Positions 16,310 through 25,032 of a stretch of DNA of 64,000 bases are shown here, one piece after another. The notes beneath the pieces are model-generated. The model did not search any database and was not told the DNA's origin. It saw only the letters and a list, made by a program, of their open reading frames with translations. Source of the DNA: Tabrizicola fusiformis (lineage in GTDB: Bacteria; Pseudomonadota; Alphaproteobacteria; Rhodobacterales; Rhodobacteraceae); the NCBI RefSeq assembly GCF_013328815.1, contig NZ_JABUHN010000005.1, forward strand, positions 62,001 through 126,000, in the 5' to 3' direction. Position 1 is the first letter of the stretch. Each line of letters begins with the position of its first letter. The translations under genes were made by a program, and so were the position numbers.

Positions 16310-17212
16310 CTAGCCGCGTTTCAGGACATAGGCATCGGCAAAGCCGGCGGCCTTGACCTTGGCCAGAACCCCGGCGTCACCCGGTGCGGTGACCGACCAG
16401 AAGGTCTTGCCTTGGGCCTTTTCCTCGCGCACCTGGGCGGTGATGCCCGCCTTGGCCAGCGTGTCGGCGGCGCGTTTGGCATTGGCCTCGACCGAGAAGA
16501 TGCCGATCTGGATCAGCCCGCCGCCAGCGGCGGGTTTTGCCGGGGCGGCAGGTTTCGCGGCCGGCTGGGCCGGAGCGACGGCAACCGGGGCGGCCCCTTT
16601 GACGGCCGGGGCCGTCGCGGCGGGCGCCTTGCCTGCGGGGGCCTTGCCGGTCGCGCGGTCAATCGCGGCGGCGGCGCCGGGCACCGGGTCAAGCGTTTCG
16701 GTCTCGACCGTTTCGGCGGCGTCAAGAATGGGTTTGGTGGCATCGGGGGCCGCGCTCGGCGCCTCTTCCCGCCGCAGCGCGGTCACCGAAATCTTGCCGG
16801 GCTGCCCGGCCAGAAGGCCAAGTGCCGCCGCCGCATCCGAGGAAATCTGCAAGGTCGGGCCGGGGTTGTCCCGCTCGCGCCGGAAAAGGGCGCCGATCAC
16901 GAATTTACCATTGGCCGGGTTGCGCAGGATCACCCGCTCGGGGTCTTTGGCATCGGGCGAGGCGACCCAGACGCCACCCAGCGACGGGCGGCCATCCCAA
17001 AGCGCGGTGTCGGTGACCTGAAATACCTCGGGCGCCTCGACATCGCGGTCGACCAGCTTGACCGATTTTGCCCCGGCGGGGGCCGCGGCCGCGGTGGTGC
17101 CCCCCTTGGGCGCCTTCGAGGCGAAGGGACCGCCGCCATCCTGACAGCCCGCCAGAACCGCCGCTGCCGCCGCGAGGATGAGGAACCGCTTCACTGTTGC
17201 CTTGCCTGCCAT
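16310..17212 (-). CDS. SPOR-domain lipoprotein (RlpA-like context)
   Basis: A 300-residue envelope protein. A lipoprotein signal (KRFLILAAAAAVLAGC) places the acylated Cys at about residue 23. A folded middle region (about 50-150, ALWDGRPSLGGVWVASPDA...) is followed by an Ala/Pro-rich linker (about 175-225). The C-terminal SPOR domain (GLIQIGIFSVEANAKRAADTLAKAGI...) binds denuded glycan strands, especially at the septum. ATG 17212 is preferred because GAGGTGG lies five bases upstream. It precedes dacA by 47 bases. An RlpA-type lytic transglycosylase is possible but the middle domain is too divergent for me to assert it. Confidence 0.85.
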   Translation of the reverse strand: MAGKATVKRFLILAAAAAVLAGCQDGGGPFASKAPKGGTTAAAAPAGAKSVKLVDRDVEAPEVFQVTDTALWDGRPSLGGVWVASPDAKDPERVILRNPANGKFVIGALFRRERDNPGPTLQISSDAAAALGLLAGQPGKISVTALRREEAPSAAPDATKPILDAAETVETETLDPVPGAAAAIDRATGKAPAGKAPAATAPAVKGAAPVAVAPAQPAAKPAAPAKPAAGGGLIQIGIFSVEANAKRAADTLAKAGITAQVREEKAQGKTFWSVTAPGDAGVLAKVKAAGFADAYVLKRG

Positions 17213-17381
17213 CAAACCACCTCATGCGCGCGTTCTGCGACGCGCTTATCCCCGGGGCGCGGCCGGTCCGCAGCCCCGTTTGGCGCCATGATACAGAGCG
17301 ATCCACCGACAGGGAAGGGCGCCAGCGCAGCCTTGGCGGAAAACACCGCGTGAAGAGGCCGCCCGCAGGCCGGGAACCGGG

Positions 17382-18761
17382 TCAGACGAGCCGCCCCCAA
17401 AGGTCGTATTCGCCGGCCTCTTCTACGGTCACCGTCACGATATCTCCGGGGGAGAGGTCTTCGAAGCCTTCGTCGATGAACAGGTTGCCGTCGATTTCGG
17501 GCGCATCGGCCTTGGTGCGGCAGGTGGCGCCGTCGCCGTCCACCTCATCCACGATAACCTGCATCACCTGACCCACCTTGGCGGCCAGCTTTGCCTCGGA
17601 AATCGCCTGCGCCTTGGCCATGAAACGGTCCCAGCGGTCTTGCTTGACCTCTTCCGGCACATGGTCGGGCAGGGCGTTCGAGCGCGCCCCGGCGACGTTT
17701 TCGTATTGGAAGCAGCCCACCCGGTCCAGTTGCGCCTCGTCCAGCCAGTCGAGCAGGGTCTGGAACTCGGCCTCGGTCTCGCCGGGATAGCCGACGATGA
17801 AGGTCGAGCGCAGGGTGATATCGGGGCAGGCGCGGCGCCATGCGGCGATTTCGTCCAGCGTCTTGGCCGCCGCCGCCGGGCGGGCCATGCGTTTGAGCGT
17901 GTCGGGATGGGCGTGCTGGAAGGGGATGTCCAGATAGGGCAGCACCAGCCCCTCGGCCATCAGGGGAATAAGGTCGCGGACATGCGGATAAGGGTAGACA
18001 TAATGCAGCCGCACCCAAGCGCCGAGCTTGCCCATCTCGCGGGCAAGGTCGGTGATATGCGCCCGCACCTCACCGCCCTTCCACGGGGACAGGTCATGCC
18101 GCCGGTCCAGCCCATAGGCCGAAGTATCCTGCGAAATCACCAGAAGCTCGCGCACCCCGGCCTCGACCAGCTTTTCCGCCTCACGCAGCACGGCATGCGC
18201 GGGGCGGGAGACCAGCTTGCCGCGCATGTCGGGGATGATGCAGAATTTGCAAGCGTGGTTGCAGCCTTCGGAAATCTTCAGATAGCTGTAATGGCGCGGC
18301 GTCAGGCGCACGCCCGTAGCCGGAAGCAGGTCGATAAAGGGGTCGGGTGCGGGCGGCACGGCGCCGTGGACGGCATCCAGAACCGCCTCATACTGATGCG
18401 GGCCGGTGACGGCCAGAACCTTGGGATGGGCGCCGGTGATGTATTCGGGTTCGGCGCCAAGGCAGCCGGTCACGATCACCCGGCCGTTTTCCTGCAACGC
18501 CTCGCCGATCGCCTCAAGGCTTTCGGCCTTGGCACTGTCGAGAAAGCCGCAGGTGTTCACGATCACCGCATCGGCGCCTTTGTAATCGGGGCTGATCGCA
18601 TAGCCTTCGGCCCGCAGCCGCGTCAGGATCCGCTCGCTGTCCACCAATGCCTTGGGGCAGCCAAGCGAGACCATGCCGATGGTCGGCTGTCCTGAACGGC
18701 GCTCATCGGGAACCGTGGCGCGGGCGAGGTCGGGGCGGAGGAGCGGCGGATTTTGCGACAT
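17382..18761 (-). CDS. rimO: Ribosomal protein S12 methylthiotransferase
   Basis: A 459-residue radical-SAM enzyme that methylthiolates the S12 aspartate. The N-terminal MTTase domain has its three cluster cysteines in [21 protein letters not shown] and VTGCLGAEP. The radical-SAM triad is CNHACKFC with [11 protein letters not shown] behind it. The C-terminal TRAM domain contains [11 protein letters not shown]. The downstream MTTase features ([40 protein letters not shown]) match RimO rather than MiaB. ATG 18761 was chosen because upstream extension would run through the repeat at 18803-18866. Confidence 0.96.
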   Translation of the reverse strand: MSQNPPLLRPDLARATVPDERRSGQPTIGMVSLGCPKALVDSERILTRLRAEGYAISPDYKGADAVIVNTCGFLDSAKAESLEAIGEALQENGRVIVTGCLGAEPEYITGAHPKVLAVTGPHQYEAVLDAVHGAVPPAPDPFIDLLPATGVRLTPRHYSYLKISEGCNHACKFCIIPDMRGKLVSRPAHAVLREAEKLVEAGVRELLVISQDTSAYGLDRRHDLSPWKGGEVRAHITDLAREMGKLGAWVRLHYVYPYPHVRDLIPLMAEGLVLPYLDIPFQHAHPDTLKRMARPAAAAKTLDEIAAWRRACPDITLRSTFIVGYPGETEAEFQTLLDWLDEAQLDRVGCFQYENVAGARSNALPDHVPEEVKQDRWDRFMAKAQAISEAKLAAKVGQVMQVIVDEVDGDGATCRTKADAPEIDGNLFIDEGFEDLSPGDIVTVTVEEAGEYDLWGRLV

Positions 18762-18802
18762 GCAGGCCGGTATAGCGGAAAGTGCCGGATGGGGCAAACG
18801 GG

Positions 18803-18866
18803 GTAGGTCGGGGTTCACCCCGCCTCCGGCGTGGGTATCGGAGAGTCGGGGTGAACCCCGACCTAC
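18803..18866. repeat. Long inverted repeat, family C
   Basis: Two 20-base arms (18803-18822 beginning GTAGGTCGGG, and 18847-18866 ending CCCGACCTAC) are exact inverted copies separated by 24 bases. Each arm is itself a small hairpin (CGGGGT-TC-ACCCCG). It lies between the divergent rimO and AsmA-like genes. The structure resembles a paired REP-type element. Confidence 0.8.
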
Positions 18867-18955
18867 GGCAAAAGCCTGCCGCCGCACCGAGGCGATGCTT
18901 GTCTTGCCCCTAAGCTGGCGTAGACTCTGGGGAAGTGGTGTTCGGGAGGGGTGCG

Positions 18956-20947
18956 ATGCGCTGGATTGTCCGGGGATTGGGCGGGGTGCTGGTGCTTGTC
19001 GTGCTGGCCTTCGGGGCGGTGGCGCTGATCCCGGCAGAGAAGATTGCCGGGCTGGCCGTGGCGCGGTTCGAGACGCTGACGGGGCGCAAGCTTACTCTGG
19101 AAGGTGCGGTCAGGCCCAGCATCTGGCCGGTGCTGGGGGTCAAGACCGGCCCTGTCACCATTGCCAATGCCGACTGGTCCGACGAAGGGCCGATGCTGCG
19201 GGCCGAGGCGCTGGACATCAGCGTGGACATGGCGGCCCTGATTGGCGGCGAGGTGCGCATCACCGGCGTCACGGCGGTCGGGCCGCAGATCGTGCTGGAG
19301 CGGGCAAAGGACGGGCGCGAAAACTGGGTGTTCGGCGGCGCCAATGGCGGCACGGTCACCACCGAAACGCCGGGGGTTGGCACACCCTTCACCCTGCTCA
19401 AGGGCGTGGTGACCGGGGGCAGCCTGCGCTTTGTCGATCACCGGGCCGGGCGGCGCGAGGAGTTGACGGCGATGGACGGCGAACTGGCCATCCCCGATTA
19501 CGAAGGCGCCGCCACGCTCCGGCTGACCGCCAGCCGCAATGGGCAGCCCTTTGCCGCCGATCTGACCATCGGCGCTTTCCGCAGTTTTCTGGATGGCAAG
19601 GTTGGCCCGCTGGAGGCCGAACTGACGGCTGGGGCGGCCGAGGCCAGTTTCAAGGGCCGCGCCGGATGGAACCCGGTCGCGGGCGAGGGCGATCTGGTGG
19701 CCGATCTGGCCGCGCTGAAGGAAGTGGCGGCGCTGGCAGGTGTGGCGGCCCCGGCGCTGCCGCAGGGTTTGGGCGGTGAAAGGGTGACGGTTGCGGGCAA
19801 GCTGACAGTCACCGACGCCGGTTCGGTTCACCTGCGCGGCGGCAAGATCGGGCTGGACGGCAGCACGCTGACCGCCGATGCAGACCTGACCACGGCGGGC
19901 GCGCGGCCCAAGCTGTCGGCCAAGGTGACGGCAGGGGCGCTGGACCTGCGCGGGCTGACCGGCGGGCATGGCGGCGGTTCGGATGGCGGGGCGGCTGCGG
20001 CAGGCTGGCCCACCGGGCGGCTTGATGCCTCGGGCCTTGGGGCGCTGGATGCCTCGGTCGCGCTGGTGGCCGACAGCGCCGATCTGGGGCTGGCGAAAAC
20101 CGGCGCGCTGGAGGTGATGCTGACGATCGACCGGGCGCGGGCGGTTTTCGACATCCGCCGCATAGCCGCCTATGAGGGCGTCGTTTCGGGGCAATTCGTG
20201 GTGAACGGCCGCAAGGGCCTGTCGGTGGGCGGGGATCTGGGCTTTGCCGGCATCGCCCTGCAACCGATGCTGCGCGACTTTGGCGGTTATGAGCGGCTGA
20301 TCGGCACCGGCGACCTGCGGGTGAAGTTCCTTGGTTCGGGCGCGTCGGTGGATGCGATCATGCACAGTCTGGAAGGGGCGGGGGCCCTTTCGCTTGGCAA
20401 GGGCGAGTTGCGGGGGCTCGACATCGCGGGGATGCTGCGGACGCTGGACACCGGCTTTGTCGGCGAGGGACAAAAGACGATCTTTGACAGTCTGGCAGGC
20501 ACCTTCACTATGGCGGGCGGGGTGTTGCAGAACGATGACCTGCGGATGGTGTCGCCCTATGTCACCGCGGCAGGTTCGGGCAAGGTGGGTCTGGGCGCGC
20601 GCAATCTGGATTACCGGATCAAGGCAACCGCGCTGGCCGATGCCGAGGGGGCGGGCGGGGTGACGGCGCCGCTGATGATCACCGGCCCCTGGGCCAAACC
20701 GCGTTTTGCGCTGGATTTGCAGGCGCTGGCCGAACAGGAACTGGCCGACGAAAAGGCAGCACTTGAGGCGGCGGCCAAGGCCAAGGCGGCAGCGCTGGAG
20801 GCCGAGGCGAAGGCCAAGCTCAAGGATGAGCTGGGCATTGAACAGCAGGAGGGCGAAAGTCTGGAAGATGCCGCACGCCGCCGCGCCGAAGAGGCGCTGA
20901 CCGACGAGGCGCGCAAGGCGCTGGAGGCGCTGCTCGGCGGCAACTGA
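18956..20947 (+). CDS. AsmA family protein
   Basis: A 663-residue protein anchored by an N-terminal membrane helix (about 4-25, [22 protein letters not shown]). The AsmA domain follows ([48 protein letters not shown]), then a long beta-rich repeat region predicted in the periplasm, as in other bridge-like lipid-transport proteins. A charged Ala/Lys/Glu-rich helix (about 590-640) ends the chain. The family is involved in outer-membrane lipid homeostasis. ATG 18956 has GGGAGGG five bases upstream; the longer GTG start is less likely. Confidence 0.9.
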   Translation: MRWIVRGLGGVLVLVVLAFGAVALIPAEKIAGLAVARFETLTGRKLTLEGAVRPSIWPVLGVKTGPVTIANADWSDEGPMLRAEALDISVDMAALIGGEVRITGVTAVGPQIVLERAKDGRENWVFGGANGGTVTTETPGVGTPFTLLKGVVTGGSLRFVDHRAGRREELTAMDGELAIPDYEGAATLRLTASRNGQPFAADLTIGAFRSFLDGKVGPLEAELTAGAAEASFKGRAGWNPVAGEGDLVADLAALKEVAALAGVAAPALPQGLGGERVTVAGKLTVTDAGSVHLRGGKIGLDGSTLTADADLTTAGARPKLSAKVTAGALDLRGLTGGHGGGSDGGAAAAGWPTGRLDASGLGALDASVALVADSADLGLAKTGALEVMLTIDRARAVFDIRRIAAYEGVVSGQFVVNGRKGLSVGGDLGFAGIALQPMLRDFGGYERLIGTGDLRVKFLGSGASVDAIMHSLEGAGALSLGKGELRGLDIAGMLRTLDTGFVGEGQKTIFDSLAGTFTMAGGVLQNDDLRMVSPYVTAAGSGKVGLGARNLDYRIKATALADAEGAGGVTAPLMITGPWAKPRFALDLQALAEQELADEKAALEAAAKAKAAALEAEAKAKLKDELGIEQQEGESLEDAARRRAEEALTDEARKALEALLGGN

Positions 20948-21015
20948 CCTGCCCTTGGCCCCGGGGGAGCCGTTTCCCCCTCGCGCCCGGCCCTGCCAGA
21001 GGTGGCGAGGGGTGC

Positions 21016-21043
21016 TTGACGGGGCGAGGGGGATCGGCATTCT
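21016..21043 (+). promoter_or_regulatory. Candidate promoter for rhomboid gene
   Basis: TTGACG (21016-21021) and CATTCT (21038-21043) are 16 bases apart, with the ATG only seven bases beyond the -10. No Shine-Dalgarno is visible, so the transcript may be nearly leaderless. The -10 match is weak. Confidence 0.35.
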
Positions 21044-21049
21044 GGCGTC

Positions 21050-21793
21050 ATGTTCCCGATCCGCGACCATAACCCGTCGGGCGGCAGGCCCTTTGTGACG
21101 CTGCTGCTGATCGCGGTGAATGTCGCCGTGTTTCTGGCCTATTGGCTGGGTCTGCCTTCGGAATGGGCGGTGCAGCGGTTTCTGTTCGACTGGGGGCTGG
21201 TGCCGCAGGTGGTGACCTCGGGCTGGCGGATCGAGACGCTGGTGACCTCGATGTTCCTGCATGGCGGCTGGATGCATCTGATCGGCAACATGTGGTTCCT
21301 CTGGCTGTTCGGCGACAATATGGAGGATCAGCTTGGCCATCTCCGCTTTGCCGGGTTCTATCTGCTGGCGGGGCTGGCGGCCGCCGCCTTGCAGATTGCC
21401 GCCGATCCGGGGTCGGGCCTGCCGATGGTGGGGGCCTCGGGGGCGATTGCCGGGGTGATGGGGGGGTATCTGCTGCTGTTCCCCAAGGCGCGGGTCGATG
21501 TGTTGTTCATCTTCCTGATCTTCTTCCGGGTCTTTCCCATTCCGGCATGGATCGTGCTGGGCTTCTGGTTCGGCGCGCAACTGGTCAGCGGTGCGGTTAC
21601 CCCGTCGGATGCCGGGGGCGTGGCCTATTGGGCCCATGCCGGCGGCTTTCTGGGCGGGCTGGTGCTGACCCTGCCAGCCCTGATCGCCCGGGGCGGGCGC
21701 GGCTACTGGCAGCGCACGGCGGGGCACCCGGCCCATCCTGCGGCGGAATACAAGCTGAGCCGCTCGGCGATTCCGCGGGTGCCGCGAAGATAG
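21050..21793 (+). CDS. Rhomboid family intramembrane serine protease
   Basis: A 247-residue membrane protease with about six helices. The catalytic Ser130 lies in GASGAIAG and His196 in YWAHAGGFLGG; the oxyanion-supporting H76 and N80 are in HLIGNMWFLWLFG. It cleaves membrane-spanning substrates in the bilayer. Substrates are not predictable. The C-terminal 40 residues are a cytoplasmic Arg/His-rich tail. The start is fixed by RDHNPSGGRPFVTLLLIAVNV directly after Met; there is no ribosome site upstream. Confidence 0.92.
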   Translation: MFPIRDHNPSGGRPFVTLLLIAVNVAVFLAYWLGLPSEWAVQRFLFDWGLVPQVVTSGWRIETLVTSMFLHGGWMHLIGNMWFLWLFGDNMEDQLGHLRFAGFYLLAGLAAAALQIAADPGSGLPMVGASGAIAGVMGGYLLLFPKARVDVLFIFLIFFRVFPIPAWIVLGFWFGAQLVSGAVTPSDAGGVAYWAHAGGFLGGLVLTLPALIARGGRGYWQRTAGHPAHPAAEYKLSRSAIPRVPRR

Positions 21794-21870
21794 GCGATTT
21801 CTGGGATCAAGGCTTGATTTTTAGGCATTAAAGGGTTTTTCTGAACGCCTCGGTCTCGTGGAGCAGTGGC

Positions 21871-22803
21871 GTGGCGCAGTTGATTTTCATCGGAACAGAC
21901 GCGGATGGATTTACCGGCGGTGGCAAGCAAGAGCGTTTCATTCAGGTCGCCGCGCAGATCCTGCCCCGGATGGGGGTCGAGGTGCGGACGGTGCGGACCG
22001 TTGACGAGATTGCCGCCTTGAAGACGGGCGACAGAACGGTGGCGGCACTGGTCTACAGTGAGGGCAATGCCACGGCGGAAACCTACCTCGAACTGGAGGA
22101 CAAGGCCGAGATTTGCCACGAAGTCTTTTCCGACCTGCGTCTGCTGCATCACCCCGATATCGGCCAGATCATCAAGAACAAGGCGGCCAGCGCCGATCTG
22201 TTTGAAAAGCACAAGGTGCCTACGCCACGCCGGATGGAAGGCAGCGCCAGCAGCGCCACCTTTTCGAACAGCGCCGACAGCAGTGGCGCGGCGGTGAGCG
22301 TTTTCGAGATCGGGGACGAACTTCCCGAGGGGCGTTTCAACACCGAATTTGTGGACACCCGCCACGAGTTCCGCGGAGCCTCCTATTATGTCAGTCTGAG
22401 AGCGGTGACGGTCGGCGGGAAATGTCTGGCGACCTATGTGCGGTGCCGCCCTGTCGAGGAGGGCAATCCTTCGGTTCATGCCAAGAATACACCGCGTCAG
22501 CCCGGGTTGATCAACTATCTGATGGCGAAAACCGTTCTGCCGAACCAAGAGGAAATCACCGAAGTCTGCGCGCGGCTGGGCACAGCCTTTGGGCCTGGCT
22601 TTTACGCCCATGACATTCTGCCGTCCTGCGATGGCAAGGGACTCTTCGTTTGCGAGACGGGCTTCAAATTCGATGAAAGCTCGCTTCGCCGCCGCTTGCG
22701 GGGGCTGGAGGACCGGGTGGCGATGCCCGAGCTTTTCAACGATATGGAAAGCATCAAGCGCGCCTATGCGATTGCCGCCGACCCGGATTTCTTCGGCGTC
22801 TAA
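21871..22803 (+). CDS. ATP-grasp-like protein of unknown function
   Basis: A 310-residue soluble protein I do not recognise by name. Its layout suggests an ATP-grasp fold: an N-terminal alpha/beta part (LIFIGTDADGFTGGGKQERFIQ), then IIKNKAASADLFEKHKVPTPRRMEG (about 107-131), like the lysine-plus-substrate-entry helix of ATP-grasp ligases, then FVDTRHEFRGASYYVSLRAVTVGGKCLATYVRCRP (about 155-190), like the central strand pair with catalytic Arg, and FVCETGFKFDESSL (about 265-278), like the metal-binding acidic motif. The GTG start has no strong ribosome site. It shares four bases with the convergent PanE-like gene. Ligase or peptide-modifying activity is inference. Confidence 0.6.
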   Translation: MAQLIFIGTDADGFTGGGKQERFIQVAAQILPRMGVEVRTVRTVDEIAALKTGDRTVAALVYSEGNATAETYLELEDKAEICHEVFSDLRLLHHPDIGQIIKNKAASADLFEKHKVPTPRRMEGSASSATFSNSADSSGAAVSVFEIGDELPEGRFNTEFVDTRHEFRGASYYVSLRAVTVGGKCLATYVRCRPVEEGNPSVHAKNTPRQPGLINYLMAKTVLPNQEEITEVCARLGTAFGPGFYAHDILPSCDGKGLFVCETGFKFDESSLRRRLRGLEDRVAMPELFNDMESIKRAYAIAADPDFFGV

Positions 22804-23717
22804 CCCGTGGCCGCGGCGTTAGGCGCCTTTTCCGCCAGCTTCACCATCACCCAAAGCGCGTTGTTGAGCGGCACCGGCAGGCCAAGGGCGGCGGCGCTGC
22901 GCACCACTGCGCCGTTCAGCGCGTCGATCTCGGTCGGTTTGCCGCGGCGCATGTCCTGCGCGGTCGAGGAATGCTGCCCGGCCATCTGCTCTGCCACGTC
23001 CAGCACCTTTTGCCAGAGATCGCCCGGCAGGGCGACGCCCGAGGCTGCGGCAACCGCGCGGCATTCCTCCATCACGGCGCGCATCATGTCCTGCGCGCCG
23101 GCTTGGGCATTGATCACGCCATAGGGCTGCCGGGTCAGCGCCGAAAGGGCGTTGTAACAACAGTTTATGGTAAGCTTGGTCCAGAGCGCCGCCTCTGCCG
23201 CAGGCGAAACCTCGGCCCGGATGCCCGCCGCCGACAGCCGCTGCGCGGCGGCTTCGGCCCCCGCGCCGGGCGTCAGGATCAACTCACCCCGCCCGTTGTG
23301 GCGCACATGGCCGGGACCGGCCATTTCTGCCGCGACATAGACCACGACCGCCCCCACCGGGCGCCCCAGCACCTGTGCGATAAGGTCGGCATTGCCGATG
23401 CCGTTCTGCAGGCTGAGGATCGTGGCCCCCGGCGCCAGATGTGGCGCGATGGCGCGGGCCGCCGCTTCGGTATCGCCGGATTTGACGCAGACCAGCACCA
23501 GATCGGCCCCGGCCACGCCCGCAGGATCGTCGGTGACATCGGGGTGGGCCATGCGGCGCTGGCCGCCCTCTTCCACGATCAGCCCCGATTGCCCGACCGC
23601 CTGCACCAGCGCAGGCCGCCCGATCAGCGTGACCGCCTGACCTGCCAGCGACAGCCGACCACCGTAATAGCAGCCAACCGCCCCGGCCCCCATGACCGCA
23701 ATCCTGCCCCGTTCCAT
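22800..23717 (-). CDS. 2-dehydropantoate 2-reductase family (PanE/ApbA)
   Basis: A 305-residue NADPH-dependent ketopantoate-reductase-like protein. The Rossmann motif is GAGAVGCYYGGRL (residues 10-22). The catalytic lysine is in LWTKLTINCCYNALSALT (K about 185) with the NxxSAL-type motif after it, then SSTAQDMRRGKPTEIDALNG, the usual substrate-binding stretch. The family makes pantoate for CoA synthesis, but paralogues reduce other 2-oxo acids. It is monocistronic and convergent with the ATP-grasp-like gene. Confidence 0.88.
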   Translation of the reverse strand: MERGRIAVMGAGAVGCYYGGRLSLAGQAVTLIGRPALVQAVGQSGLIVEEGGQRRMAHPDVTDDPAGVAGADLVLVCVKSGDTEAAARAIAPHLAPGATILSLQNGIGNADLIAQVLGRPVGAVVVYVAAEMAGPGHVRHNGRGELILTPGAGAEAAAQRLSAAGIRAEVSPAAEAALWTKLTINCCYNALSALTRQPYGVINAQAGAQDMMRAVMEECRAVAAASGVALPGDLWQKVLDVAEQMAGQHSSTAQDMRRGKPTEIDALNGAVVRSAAALGLPVPLNNALWVMVKLAEKAPNAAATG

Positions 23718-23777
23718 TCTGCCCCCGCTGCTGCCCTGCCGCAGTCTAGCGGCAGGGCGGGGGCAGAGGCGAGGGGC

Positions 23778-24473
23778 TCAGAAGCCGATCGGCTCCAGCA
23801 CCTCGGGTTCGATCACCTCCACCCCCGGCGGCAGGCCGGCTTTCAGCACGCTGGCATCCTGCGCCAGCAGGGGGAAGGTGCGGTAATGGCAGGGGATGAC
23901 CCAGCGGAACTGGAAATATTTGCGCGCGGCAAAGGCGGCGCGGTCCATGTCCATGGTGAAATGCCCACCGCAGGACAGGATGCCGATGTCCGGCCTGTGG
24001 TATTCCGCCATCCAGCCCATGTCGGCCATGATGTCGGTATCGCCCGAAAGGTAGATCACATGCCCTTCGCCGGCGATCATGAACCCGGCCTCGGACCCGG
24101 CATAGCGCGGCCCGTCCTCGCCGCCGACCGATGACGAATGGCAGGCGTTGACCATGGTCACCCTGGCGCCGCCCAGATCGACCGTGCCACCCTTGTTGAA
24201 GCCGATGCCCTTGACCCCGTCGCGCGCCTGATACCAGGAAATCAGGTCATAGATGCCGACCAGCGGCACATCCAGTTCGCGCGCAAGGGCCAGCGCATCG
24301 CCGGCATGGTCGCCGTGGCCGTGGGTCAAAAGAACATGCGTCGCCCCGGCAATCGCCTCGGCCCGACGATCCGCCGGGAACATCGGGTTGCCGGTCAGCC
24401 AGGGATCGACCAGCAGAACGGCGCCCTCGACCTCGATGCGAAAGCCCGAATGGCCCAGCCAGGTGATCTTCAT
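23778..24473 (-). CDS. UPF0173-type metal-dependent hydrolase (MBL fold)
   Basis: A 231-residue metallo-beta-lactamase-fold protein: ITWLGHSGFRIEVEGAVLLVDPWLTGNP at the N-terminus, metal motif LTHGHGDHAGD (about 51-61), then HSSSVG, YLSGDTDIMADM (D about 142) and VIPCHYRTFP near the end. This is the UlaG/UPF0173 branch, known for sugar-lactone or unknown ester substrates. ATG 24473 has AAGGAAACGGC upstream and gives the classical start MKITWLGHS; the upstream in-frame ATG is not needed. Confidence 0.88.
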   Translation of the reverse strand: MKITWLGHSGFRIEVEGAVLLVDPWLTGNPMFPADRRAEAIAGATHVLLTHGHGDHAGDALALARELDVPLVGIYDLISWYQARDGVKGIGFNKGGTVDLGGARVTMVNACHSSSVGGEDGPRYAGSEAGFMIAGEGHVIYLSGDTDIMADMGWMAEYHRPDIGILSCGGHFTMDMDRAAFAARKYFQFRWVIPCHYRTFPLLAQDASVLKAGLPPGVEVIEPEVLEPIGF

Positions 24474-24626
24474 GCCGTTTCCTTCCTTGGTTGTCATGGT
24501 CACAATCTAGGGGACGAACACCGCCAGACCAGTCGTTTTGATGACAAAGGCGCACTTCAGGCGGGAAATGCCCCACAAGGGGCAGCATGGTGTCTTGCCC
24601 TGGCCGCGCCAATGATGGCGCGGGAC

Positions 24627-24652
24627 GAAGAATTTTCGGACGAAAATTCTTC
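24627..24652. repeat. Dispersed AT-rich palindrome, family D copy 1
   Basis: GAAGAATTTTCG (24627-24638) and CGAAAATTCTTC (24641-24652) are perfect 12-base inverted arms with a GA loop. The copy at 63683-63708 is its exact reverse complement. It lies in the gap between the hydrolase and gatC promoter region and is followed by a GC stem (CTGCGGGC 24652-24659 / GCCCGCAG 24670-24677). Confidence 0.8.
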
Positions 24653-24744
24653 TGCGGGCGCCGGGGGCGGCCCGCAGGTGCCCGTTCATCTTGCGGGGCG
24701 GGGGGCAGACCGCTAAACGGGGCGCAATCAGAGTGGAGAGGCCC

Positions 24745-25032
24745 ATGTCCATCGACATCGACACCGCCCGGAAGGTGGCCCATCTGGCCCGCATCCGGGT
24801 GCAGGAAGACGATCTGCCCGCGCTTGCGCGTGAACTCTCGGGCATTCTCGGCTTCATGGAGCAGTTGAACGAGGTGGATGTGACGGGGATCGAGCCGATG
24901 GTCTCGGTCACGCCGATGCGTCTGGCGCGGCGGGCCGATGTGGTGACCGACGGCAATATTCAGGAACAGGTGCTGAAGAACGCCCCGGATGCAAGGGAAG
25001 GCTTCTTTGCCGTGCCGAAGGTGGTGGAATGA
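24745..25032 (+). CDS. gatC: Aspartyl/glutamyl-tRNA amidotransferase subunit C
   Basis: A 95-residue subunit of the GatCAB transamidosome. [51 protein letters not shown] is the full GatC signature; the C-terminal [14 protein letters not shown] is also conserved. It stabilises GatA and helps convert Glu-tRNA(Gln) or Asp-tRNA(Asn) to the amidated forms. GAGTGGAGAGG precedes the ATG. Its stop overlaps the gatA start as ATGA. gatB is not in this window. Confidence 0.97.
   Translation: MSIDIDTARKVAHLARIRVQEDDLPALARELSGILGFMEQLNEVDVTGIEPMVSVTPMRLARRADVVTDGNIQEQVLKNAPDAREGFFAVPKVVE

Noticed and set aside
18863-21736. A 957-codon open frame on the minus strand
   Set aside because: It lies opposite the AsmA and rhomboid genes, has low-complexity Arg/Pro/Gly composition and no domain. 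It is a GC-rich antisense artefact.
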